Assembly: GCA_902493375.1 (NCBI GenBank)
Contig: CABUPH010000004.1
Span: forward strand, 62,001-126,000
Source: an uncultured Collinsella sp.
GTDB taxonomy: Bacteria; Actinomycetota; Coriobacteriia; Coriobacteriales; Coriobacteriaceae
Direction of reading: 5' to 3'
DNA length: 64,000 nt
Below, piece by piece: positions 57,606-64,000 of the stretch (position 1 is its first letter; the number at the start of each line of letters is the position of its first letter). Below the pieces are notes generated by a model, which worked only from the letters and a program-made list of their open reading frames with translations, was not told the origin of the DNA and searched no databases. A program made the position numbers and the translations under genes.

Positions 57606-58502
57606 ATGGGTCTGTTCGGTGACATTGCGAGAGCCGCCGCTAACGCCGCTCTCAGCACGGCGAAAGATATGATAGGGGACGCTGCTGCCGCTAAGATTGG
57701 CCAGCAGGTTGGCGTTGGCAAGTCCATATCGTTTCGCGGTGAGTGTGAGCGACCCGTATACGTCTATTACGGCGAGCCGTTGAGGAAGATTCGTAAAGGT
57801 GATGTGTTCGATGCCGAGGTCGTGACGAAGCCAATGCGGCTGAGAAGCGAGCTCACGGGTGGCGTATGGGACACCACGGACGACGGCTTCGCGCTCGCAT
57901 ACAAAGGAAAGGTGTTTGGGGCAGCGTCGGCTCTCGGAAACACGTTCAAGGACATTACGGAGCTCGGATACAGGATCACTGTGTCGTGCAGAATGACGGG
58001 ATGGTACGCCAAGGGAATCCCGACCGTCGTCATGATGATCGACGAGCCCGAGGAGATATTCGCGTGGCTCGATGCCTGTAAGGGCCTTGGACGCGACGTC
58101 AGCTTCGAGGAAAGGCATTCCCCCGAATGCGAGTCGGCCGCCTTATCGGAGCGCACCAGGCTTGAACTGTCGAAGGCGTGCGGGCGAGAACTGCCGGTGG
58201 GCGTGGACGGAGACTGCGTCTACATCGAGGATGACAAGTGGACCGGCATGAGAAAAAGCGGGGTATTTCCGGTCGAGGTCTACACGGAGCTGATCCCGAC
58301 TCCTCGCGGGTCAACGGCGAAACCGCATGTCGCCGTCTTTGTGGATGGGGCGATGGCGGCCGATGTCAGCGCGAGGTGCGTGCACTACAAGACCCTCGCC
58401 GAGCATGCCGGCGAACGCCCCTATTTCGCCTGCTGCCAAAAGCGAGAAGGTCACGACGGCTTTCCCATATGGAGGGTGACCGTTGTCTATCTCGGAAGAT
58501 AA
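57606..58502 (+). CDS. Unknown lysogeny-module protein, 298 aa
   Basis: Starts three bases after the repressor stop, so it is co-expressed in the lysogen. Ala-rich amphipathic N-terminal helix (~1-35), then an alpha/beta region with DGFALAYKGKVFGAA, reminiscent of a HIRAN-type fold, and a second such region from ~200 (KSGVFPVEVYTEL, YFACCQKREGHDGFPIW). No family firmly recognised. Candidate for lysogenic conversion or immunity. Confidence 0.6.
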   Translation: MGLFGDIARAAANAALSTAKDMIGDAAAAKIGQQVGVGKSISFRGECERPVYVYYGEPLRKIRKGDVFDAEVVTKPMRLRSELTGGVWDTTDDGFALAYKGKVFGAASALGNTFKDITELGYRITVSCRMTGWYAKGIPTVVMMIDEPEEIFAWLDACKGLGRDVSFEERHSPECESAALSERTRLELSKACGRELPVGVDGDCVYIEDDKWTGMRKSGVFPVEVYTELIPTPRGSTAKPHVAVFVDGAMAADVSARCVHYKTLAEHAGERPYFACCQKREGHDGFPIWRVTVVYLGR

Positions 58503-58507
58503 AAGAG

Positions 58508-58547
58508 CCCCGTCGGCTAAAGCGGTACCAGCGCTGCCGACGGGGCA
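58508..58547. terminator. Hairpin between unknown gene and recombinase
   Basis: Perfect 11-bp stem GCCCCGTCGGC/GCCGACGGGGC. T-rich only on the minus side (TCTTTT), so it may end minus transcripts, and weaken plus transcription into the recombinase gene. Confidence 0.6.
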
Positions 58548-58601
58548 TCTAACCAGTGCACCCATGCAAACTCAACTTGAAGGAAGGGTGACATATCTAT
58601 T

Positions 58602-60062
58602 ATGCCAAAGAGGGCAGTGATATACGCGAGATTCTCGTGTAACAGGCAGCGCGAGGCCTCAATCGAGGACCAGCTGCGCGTCTGCCGCGAGTGGTGCGCG
58701 CGCGAGGGCTACGAGGTCGCGGCTGAGTACTGCGACCGCGCCGTGTCGGGGCGCACCGACGACCGCCCCGAGTTCCAGCGGATGATAGCCAACGCCGGCG
58801 AGAGCGAGATCGTCCTCGTCTACATGATGGACCGCTTCAGCCGCGGCGAGTACGACGCGCCGATATACAAGCGCGAGCTCGCCATGCGCGGCGTCAAGCT
58901 GGTCTCGGCCCTCGAGCAGATACCCGACAGCCCGGAGGGCATCATCTACGAGAAGCTGCTCGAGGGGCTCGCCGCCTGCGAGTCGAGGAAGACCGCCATC
59001 AGGACCAAGCGCGGAATGGAGGGCAACGCCCTCAAGTGCAAGACCAACGGCGTGCGCATCTTCGGATACCGCAGGAACGGGGACGACGAGTACGAGGTCG
59101 ACGAGGCGCAGGCTGCGTGGGTGCGCGAGGCCTTCGCGCTGAGGCTCAAGCGCATGTCCATGAACGCGATAGCGCGCGAGTTCGCGCGGCGCGGCCTCAG
59201 GACGCGCAAGGGCAACCCGTGCGGCCAGGCGATGGTGCAGCAGATGCTGCGCGACCGCAGGTACACGGGCAGGTACGAGTGGGGAGGCATCGTCCGCGAG
59301 GGCGGGATGCCGGCGATAGTGGACGAGGTGACGTTCATGGAGGTCCAGGGAATCAAGTGCCGCAAGCAGCGCTCGAGCGAGAACTGGGGCGACTTCGCCC
59401 TCGCGGGAGCGGCGCTGTGCGCGGAATGCGGCAGGAACCTGCAGGGCGTGAGCGGCAGGGGCAGGCACAACGTCAAGTACGAGTACTACAGCTGCCCGGG
59501 GTCGTGCGTCCGCAACATCAGGCGCGAGGAGCTCGAGGGCTCCATAGCCTCGGCGCTGCGCGGGCTGCTCGGCGACCGCGGCGAGGCGCTGCAGATAGCC
59601 AACATGGTAGCGGAGCGTGCGGACACGGCCGAGGTGCGGGCTCGCCGCAGGCAGGCCGAGGACTCGCTCAGGGCCGCGGAGAGGGGCCTGAGGAACATCC
59701 TCAACGCCATCGAGCAGGGCGTGATAGCGCCGGGCGTGAACGAGCGCATAGCCGAGCTCGAGGAGCAGCAGGCGCGCGCGAGGTACGACCTCGAGGCCAT
59801 CACGGACGAGCGGATAGACCCGGAGCGCTTCGCCGACTTCCTGCAGTGCGGGACGGCGCTCGACGACGCGACGCTGCTGAAGGCGTTCGTGTGGCAGGCT
59901 GTCGTCTCGGAGGACGAGATACTGGTCACGCTGAACTACGACAAAAAGGGCGAACCCGCCAGATTGGACATCCAGCGGGTTCGAGCAAAATTGGAATGGT
60001 GCCCCATGTTGGATTCGAACCAACGGCCTTCTGCTCCGGAGGCAGACGCTCTAATCCCCTGA
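58602..60062 (+). CDS. Large serine recombinase (integrase), C-terminus made of tRNA antisense
   Basis: A 486-aa site-specific recombinase. Catalytic Ser12 in IYARFSCNR; DRFSR at 77-81; recombinase domain ~155-260; zinc ribbon CAECGRNLQG...YYSCPGSC; then a coiled coil (RAAERGLRNILNAIEQGV). Residues 469-486 (MLDSNQRPS...DALIP) are read from the opposite strand of tRNA-Arg and belong to the host. In the circular phage the frame ends differently. It is not SD-close: GGAAGG is 15 bases upstream. Confidence 0.92.
   Translation: MPKRAVIYARFSCNRQREASIEDQLRVCREWCAREGYEVAAEYCDRAVSGRTDDRPEFQRMIANAGESEIVLVYMMDRFSRGEYDAPIYKRELAMRGVKLVSALEQIPDSPEGIIYEKLLEGLAACESRKTAIRTKRGMEGNALKCKTNGVRIFGYRRNGDDEYEVDEAQAAWVREAFALRLKRMSMNAIAREFARRGLRTRKGNPCGQAMVQQMLRDRRYTGRYEWGGIVREGGMPAIVDEVTFMEVQGIKCRKQRSSENWGDFALAGAALCAECGRNLQGVSGRGRHNVKYEYYSCPGSCVRNIRREELEGSIASALRGLLGDRGEALQIANMVAERADTAEVRARRRQAEDSLRAAERGLRNILNAIEQGVIAPGVNERIAELEEQQARARYDLEAITDERIDPERFADFLQCGTALDDATLLKAFVWQAVVSEDEILVTLNYDKKGEPARLDIQRVRAKLEWCPMLDSNQRPSAPEADALIP
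59943..59983 (-). terminator. Phage-supplied terminator for tRNA-Arg, inside the recombinase gene
   Basis: Minus-strand perfect 9-bp stem CGAACCCGC/GCGGGTTCG followed by CCCTTTTTGTC, 14 bases after the tRNA CCA end. It lies within recombinase codons ~448-461. Confidence 0.7.
59996..60005. other. attR core
   Basis: ATGGTGCCCC, identical to 22804-22813. It covers the discriminator-CCA end and the first five acceptor-stem bases of tRNA-Arg. Confidence 0.8.
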
Positions 60063-60073
60063 GCTAATAGGGC
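59997..60073 (-). tRNA. tRNA-Arg(CCG)
   Basis: Seventy-seven bases with encoded CCA. Acceptor pair GCCCTAT/ATGGGGC, anticodon loop CTCCGGA (anticodon CCG, reads CGG), T-arm GTTGG-TTCGAAT-CCAAC. Fully formed after integration because the att core restores the 3' end. Confidence 0.93.
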
Positions 60074-60084
60074 CAACGTTTGGT

Positions 60085-60114
60085 ATTATACCCAAGTGCA
60101 CCACGGGCTATCAA
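60085..60114 (-). promoter_or_regulatory. tRNA-Arg promoter
   Basis: Minus strand -35 TTGATA (60109-60114), 18-bp spacer, perfect -10 TATAAT (60085-60090). Transcription should begin a few bases before the mature 5' end. Confidence 0.75.
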
Positions 60115-60204
60115 AATAAAAGAAAAAGCTTTGCAATTCCGAGGAAGACGCGGTGCAACGGCCCGCTTTAGAAGGCAAAAGCGAGTCAGATAGTATAAAC
60201 TCTC

Positions 60205-60267
60205 ATGCACCATATATACACGGCTCGCGATGCGGGCCGTTTTTGCAAGGATTATCCATCGAGGTGA
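60205..60267 (+). CDS. Possible 20-aa leader peptide of the aro operon
   Basis: MHHIYTARDAGRFCKDYPSR. The ATG is six bases after a -10 TATAAA (60194-60199), so it would be leaderless. It has two Tyr and one Phe codons, contains the terminator hairpin and its stop is within the aroF ribosome site. Expression is unproven. Confidence 0.35.
   Translation: MHHIYTARDAGRFCKDYPSR
60220..60244 (+). terminator. Attenuator-like hairpin before aroF
   Basis: Nine-pair stem ACGGCTCGC/GCGGGCCGT with GAT loop and five T, 34 bases before the aroF ATG. It can end leader transcripts or readthrough from the prophage recombinase gene. Confidence 0.7.
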
Positions 60268-60277
60268 GAGGCACACC

Positions 60278-61303
60278 ATGATTGCAATTTTAAAGCAGAG
60301 CGCCAGCGACGAGGCCGTCGGCCATATCGTCAGCTGGATTGAGAAAAAGGGCCTGAAGACCGATGTCTCGCGCGGCGAGAATGAGACGATTATCGGCCTG
60401 GTGGGCGATACGACCAAGATCGACCCGTTCCTGCTCGAGTCCATGGATGTCGTCGAGCGCGTGCAGCGCGTCTCCGAGCCGTTCAAGCGCGCCAACCGCA
60501 AGTTCCACCCCGAGGACTCCGTCATCGACTGCGGCCACGGCGTCAAGATCGGCGGCGACCAGTTCCAGGTCATCGCCGGTCCCTGCTCCGTCGAGGGCGA
60601 GAACCTCATCCGCATCGCCCGCCGCGTGAAGGCCGCCGGCGCCACGATGCTGCGCGGCGGTGCTTACAAGCCCCGCACCTCCCCCTACGCCTACCAGGGT
60701 ATGGGCCCCGCCGGCCTCGACCTGCTGTGCGAGGCGTCTGCCGAGCTCGACATGCCGATCGTCACCGAGATCATGGACCCGCGCGACGTGCAGGTCTTCT
60801 TGGACAAGAAGATCGACGTCATGCAGATCGGCGCCCGCAATGCCCAGAACTTCCCCCTGCTCAAGGAGGTCGGCAAGACCCAGACCCCGATTCTGCTCAA
60901 GCGCGGTATGTCCGGCACGATCGACGAGCTGCTTATGGCCGCCGAGTACATCATGAGCGAGGGCAACGACAACGTCATCCTGTGCGAGCGCGGCATCCGC
61001 ACTTTCGAGACCCGCACCCGCAACACCTTCGACCTCAACGCCGTGCCGGTGCTGCACCACCTGTCGCACCTGCCCGTCGTCGCCGACCCCAGCCACGCCA
61101 CCGGCTACACCCGCTACGTCGAGCCCATGGCGCTCGCCGCGACCGCCTGCGGTGCCAACGGCCTGGAGATCGAGGTCCACGACGAGCCGAGCCGCGCCTG
61201 GTCCGACGGCGCCCAGGCCCTCACCCCCGATCAGTTCGACGACACCATGCGCCGCATCCGAGCCATCCGCGAGGTTGTCTGCCAAGAGACCGTTCAGGAG
61301 TAG
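60278..61303 (+). CDS. aroF: DAHP synthase (3-deoxy-7-phosphoheptulonate synthase)
   Basis: A 341-aa first enzyme of the shikimate pathway (phosphoenolpyruvate plus erythrose-4-phosphate). N-terminal ferredoxin-like/ACT-type regulatory domain (~1-70), then the type I-beta barrel with IAGPCSVEGE, GGAYKPRTSPYAYQG, DVMQIGARNAQN, GNDNVILCERGIRTFE and VADPSHATG. The start at 60278 was chosen because GAGGTGAG precedes it. The N-domain suggests feedback control by an aromatic amino acid. Confidence 0.95.
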   Translation: MIAILKQSASDEAVGHIVSWIEKKGLKTDVSRGENETIIGLVGDTTKIDPFLLESMDVVERVQRVSEPFKRANRKFHPEDSVIDCGHGVKIGGDQFQVIAGPCSVEGENLIRIARRVKAAGATMLRGGAYKPRTSPYAYQGMGPAGLDLLCEASAELDMPIVTEIMDPRDVQVFLDKKIDVMQIGARNAQNFPLLKEVGKTQTPILLKRGMSGTIDELLMAAEYIMSEGNDNVILCERGIRTFETRTRNTFDLNAVPVLHHLSHLPVVADPSHATGYTRYVEPMALAATACGANGLEIEVHDEPSRAWSDGAQALTPDQFDDTMRRIRAIREVVCQETVQE

Positions 61304-61306
61304 GCC

Positions 61307-62221
61307 ATGGGTACGGTGAGAAACGCGCGCGTTAACCAGGGCGGCCCCAAGTGCGCCGGCATCGTCGGCCTTGGCCTCATCGGCGGCAGCTTTGCCCGCG
61401 GCTATGCACAGGCGGGCGTCCGCGTGCTGGCCTGGGACCCCGATGACGACGTCATGACGGCCGCCAGCATGGGCACTGTCGCCGGCGAGCTCAATGACGA
61501 GACGCTCGGCGAATGCGATATCATCGTCTTGGCCTGCTACCCCGAGGCCTGCATCGAGTGGCTTGAGGCGCACGCCCAGGCACTCGCCGACGCCACCGAT
61601 ACCGAGGCCATCATGGGCCCCGTGGTGATCGACACCGTGGGCGTCAAGGGCATCGTGTGCGAGCGCGCCTTTGAGCTTGCCCGCGAGCACGGCTTTTACT
61701 TTGTGGGCGCACACCCCATGGCGGGCACCCAGTACTCGGGCTATGCGCACTCCCGCGCCGACCTGTTCCAGGGTGCGCCGCTGGTGCTCGTGCCGCCCGC
61801 GGTAGACGATGCGCTCAAGCTGGAGCTTTTGGGCCAGGTGCGCGAGATGGTGCGCCCCTTGGGCTTTGGCAAGTTCAGCGTGACCAGCGCCGCCGAGCAC
61901 GACCGCGTCATCGCCTTCACGAGCCAGCTTGCGCACGTGGTGTCCAACGCCTACGTAAAGAGCCCGACCGCCCAGGTCCACCACGGCTTTTCGGCCGGTA
62001 GCTACCGCGATCTCACCCGCGTGGCGCACCTCAACCCGCAAATGTGGTCCGAGCTCATGATCGACGACGCCGACGCGCTCGCCTTCGAGATCGACCACCT
62101 GATCGAGTCGCTTGGCGCCTACAGCCGTGCGCTCAAGGACCGCGACCAGCGCTATCTGGAGAATCTCCTTGCCGAGGGCGACCGCATTAAGCGCGCACTC
62201 GACGACGAGGCCTCCCACTAG
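61307..62221 (+). CDS. tyrA: Prephenate dehydrogenase
   Basis: A 304-aa NAD-dependent enzyme of tyrosine synthesis. Rossmann start IVGLGLIGGSFARGYAQAG, then GAHPMAGTQYSGY and a helical dimer domain (SQLAHVVSNAYV). No ACT domain. Three bases after aroF. Confidence 0.9.
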   Translation: MGTVRNARVNQGGPKCAGIVGLGLIGGSFARGYAQAGVRVLAWDPDDDVMTAASMGTVAGELNDETLGECDIIVLACYPEACIEWLEAHAQALADATDTEAIMGPVVIDTVGVKGIVCERAFELAREHGFYFVGAHPMAGTQYSGYAHSRADLFQGAPLVLVPPAVDDALKLELLGQVREMVRPLGFGKFSVTSAAEHDRVIAFTSQLAHVVSNAYVKSPTAQVHHGFSAGSYRDLTRVAHLNPQMWSELMIDDADALAFEIDHLIESLGAYSRALKDRDQRYLENLLAEGDRIKRALDDEASH

Positions 62222-62257
62222 ACCACCAATCACGCCAGGTCGAAAGGACCGAAGCTT

Positions 62258-63364
62258 ATGGCGATTACCATCGATATCGACACCGCACGCCCCTACCAGG
62301 TGCATGTTGGCACGTTTTTGCTGGAGCAGGCGGGACCGCTCGTGCGCGCCACTGCCGGCGGCACCAAGGCCGTCATCGTGACGGACACCAACGTGGGCCC
62401 GCTCTACCAGATGCCCGTTAAGCAGAGTCTGGAGGCATCAGGCTACGAGGTGAGCATCTGCACCTTCGAAGCCGGCGAGGCCCATAAGCGCGCCGAGACC
62501 TATGTTGCCATTTTGGAGTTTGTGGCCGAGCACGAGCTTTCGCGCTCCGACGTGATCGTGGCACTCGGCGGCGGCGTCGTGGGCGACGTGGCGGGCTTTG
62601 TGGCCGCCACCTACATGCGCGGCTGCAAGTTTGTGCAGATTCCGACGAGCCTGCTCGCCATGGTGGATTCGTCGGTGGGCGGCAAGACCGCCATCGACCT
62701 GGCTGCAGGCAAGAACTTGGCCGGCGCCTTTTGGCAGCCGAGCGTGGTTATCGCCGACGTGGGGTGCCTGGCCACCCTCACGCCCGAGCAGTTCGCCGAC
62801 GGCTGCGGCGAGGTTGTGAAGCACGCTGTAATCGCCGATCCCGAGCTTTTCGCCGAGCTGGAGAAGACCCCGCTCACGCTGGAACTGCTTAACCAGGACG
62901 TGGCTCGCGTGGCGCTCATCATTGCCCGCAACATCGACATCAAGCGCGCCGTGGTCGTCGCCGACGAGCGCGAGACCAACCAGCGCAAGCTCCTCAACTT
63001 TGGACACAGCGCCGGACACGCCGTCGAGGCCTGCGAGCACTTTGAGCTCGGACACGGCAACTGCGTGTCGATCGGCATGGGCATCATCACGCGCGCCGCA
63101 GCCCTGCACGGCGTTTGCGATGCTGCACTGCCCGGACGTATTGAGGAGCTTTGTGCACGCCACGGTCTCAAGACCCGCCGTGAGCTTTCCGCCGACTCCA
63201 TCTTCGCCGAAGCGCTCCACGACAAGAAGCGCGCCGGCGAAACCATCGACCTGGTGATTCCGCACGGCATTGGCCGTTGCAGCATCGACCGCACGCCGCT
63301 TTCCACATTCCACGAACTCATTGCCGAAGGCCTCGGCCAGAAGGGAGACGCATCCACATGCTAG
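62258..63364 (+). CDS. aroB: 3-dehydroquinate synthase
   Basis: A 368-aa NAD- and metal-dependent enzyme closing the shikimate ring precursor. Seen: VALGGGVVGDVAGFVAATYMRG, QIPTSLLAMVDSSVGGKTAID, EVVKHAVI, KLLNFGHSAGHAVE (metal His). Its stop overlaps aroA by seven bases. Confidence 0.95.
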   Translation: MAITIDIDTARPYQVHVGTFLLEQAGPLVRATAGGTKAVIVTDTNVGPLYQMPVKQSLEASGYEVSICTFEAGEAHKRAETYVAILEFVAEHELSRSDVIVALGGGVVGDVAGFVAATYMRGCKFVQIPTSLLAMVDSSVGGKTAIDLAAGKNLAGAFWQPSVVIADVGCLATLTPEQFADGCGEVVKHAVIADPELFAELEKTPLTLELLNQDVARVALIIARNIDIKRAVVVADERETNQRKLLNFGHSAGHAVEACEHFELGHGNCVSIGMGIITRAAALHGVCDAALPGRIEELCARHGLKTRRELSADSIFAEALHDKKRAGETIDLVIPHGIGRCSIDRTPLSTFHELIAEGLGQKGDASTC

Positions 63365-64000
63365 CCCGCATCACCCCGTCCCCGCTCAAGGGCACCGTTC
63401 CCGCCATCGCGTCCAAGTCGATGGCGCATCGCCTGATCATCTGCGCCGCGCTTGCCAACGGCGAGACGCACGTCACCTGCAACACCACCTGCGCCGACAT
63501 CGAGGCCACGGTGCGTTGCCTCACGGCGCTCGGCGCCCGCATCGAGACCGTCGAGGACGGCTTCCAGGTCCACCCCACCATGAAGAGTGTTGAGTTTGGC
63601 CTGCTCAAGGCCCTTGCCGGCGGCACGCTCGACTGCGGCGAAAGCGGCTCCACGCTGCGCTTTATACTGCCCGTCGCCTGCGCGTTGGGCGCGGAGGCCA
63701 CCTTTGTGGGCCAGGGTCGCCTGGGCGCCCGCCCGCTCTCCCCGCTTTCGGACGAGATCATCGCCGCCGGCTGCGACCTGCAGGGTCTGGGCGGCTTTCC
63801 GCTCAAGACGAGCGGACGCATGCGCCCGGGCACCTTTGTGCTGCCGGGCAACGTAAGCTCGCAGTACATCTCGGGCCTGCTGCTGGCAGCCCCGTTGCTC
63901 GCCCAGCCCTCCTGCGTGCAGGTGACCGGCCTCATTGAGAGCCGCCCCTACATCAACCTAACCATCCAGGCCATGAAGGCCTTTGGCGTCGAGGTCAACG
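63358..64000 (+). CDS. aroA: EPSP synthase, cut by the window end
   Basis: About 214 of ~430 residues. Starts MLARITPSPLKGTVPAIASKSMAHRL (substrate-binding Lys-Ser), then CGESGSTLRFILPVA, and GNVSSQYISGLLLAAP. Joins shikimate-3-phosphate and phosphoenolpyruvate. ATG 63358 overlaps the aroB end. Confidence 0.95.
   Translation, partial: MLARITPSPLKGTVPAIASKSMAHRLIICAALANGETHVTCNTTCADIEATVRCLTALGARIETVEDGFQVHPTMKSVEFGLLKALAGGTLDCGESGSTLRFILPVACALGAEATFVGQGRLGARPLSPLSDEIIAAGCDLQGLGGFPLKTSGRMRPGTFVLPGNVSSQYISGLLLAAPLLAQPSCVQVTGLIESRPYINLTIQAMKAFGVEVN

Larger units (their letters stand above)
22804..60005. mobile_element. Prophage (siphophage) in tRNA-Arg(CCG)
   Basis: About 37.2 kb between the two 10-bp att cores. 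It carries lysis, DGR, tail, head, packaging, replication, regulation and integrase genes, each module present once and mostly overlapping end to end, with no broken essential gene seen. It therefore looks intact. The packaging genes (HNH, terS, terL) suggest cohesive ends. Confidence 0.92.

Noticed and set aside
60002..60062. The recombinase tail MLDSNQRPS...DALIP as a conserved domain.
   Set aside because: It is the antisense of tRNA-Arg; such peptides appear wherever a frame runs into this tRNA.
1..64000. CRISPR array or retron.
   Set aside because: No regularly spaced repeats were seen; the only reverse transcriptase is accompanied by TR, VR and avd, so it is a DGR and not a retron.

Overview
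The window looks like a high-GC actinobacterial chromosome of the Coriobacteriia, most like Collinsella. This rests on the gene order (mreB-mreC-mreD-mrdA-rodA, then TIGR03960/TIGR03936 radical-SAM genes, rplU-rpmA-obgE-nadD-yqeK-rsfS), a 33-bp IR-flanked RAYT element, and promoters that begin transcripts at or next to a start codon. The assignment is inferred from recalled gene order; no search was run.

Left host part (1-22.8 kb): khpA and rpsP (minus); dinB (plus, apparently leaderless); a small RAYT transposon (2084-3002) bounded by 33-bp inverted repeats and abutting the rsfS stop codon; then an almost continuous minus-strand series covering ribosome biogenesis and NAD synthesis (rsfS, yqeK, nadD, obgE, rpmA, rplU), a radical-SAM pair, the rod-shape/elongasome operon, a TPR membrane protein, a cyclophilin, a zinc-ribbon membrane protein and a P-type cation ATPase.

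Prophage (about 22,804-60,005, ~37.2 kb): a complete-looking siphophage with HK97-type head genes and an SPP1-type portal, integrated in the 3' end of tRNA-Arg(CCG) by a large serine recombinase. The attL and attR cores share 10 bp. Everything except the lysogeny module runs on the minus strand, right to left: Cro-like regulator, early genes (ERF recombinase, SSB, DUF1351, Holliday-junction nuclease, replication protein, methyltransferase, many small Cys-rich proteins), HNH / terS / terL, portal, a MuF head protein with a toxin-like C-terminus, scaffold, capsid, connectors, tail tube, frameshifted tail chaperones, tape measure, Dit, tail-tip protein, BppU-like baseplate protein, then a diversity-generating retroelement (DGR), and finally lysis genes. 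The plus-strand lysogeny module (57.4-60.06 kb) holds a very short XRE repressor, an unknown 298-aa protein and the recombinase.

The DGR is the standout system. A C-type-lectin-like variable protein sits at 27635-28543, followed by an avd gene, a ~129-bp template repeat and a reverse transcriptase. Template and variable repeat align over 129 bp, and all 12 differences are at template adenines, which is the signature of adenine mutagenesis. The second notable feature is the att architecture. The recombinase reading frame runs through the att core into the tRNA, so its C-terminus differs between the integrated and circular phage. The phage also supplies a replacement terminator for the tRNA whose own terminator was left 37 kb away.

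Right host part (60.07-64 kb): the tRNA-Arg promoter, then on the plus strand an attenuator-like leader and an aromatic amino acid operon aroF-tyrA-aroB-aroA (aroA cut by the window end).
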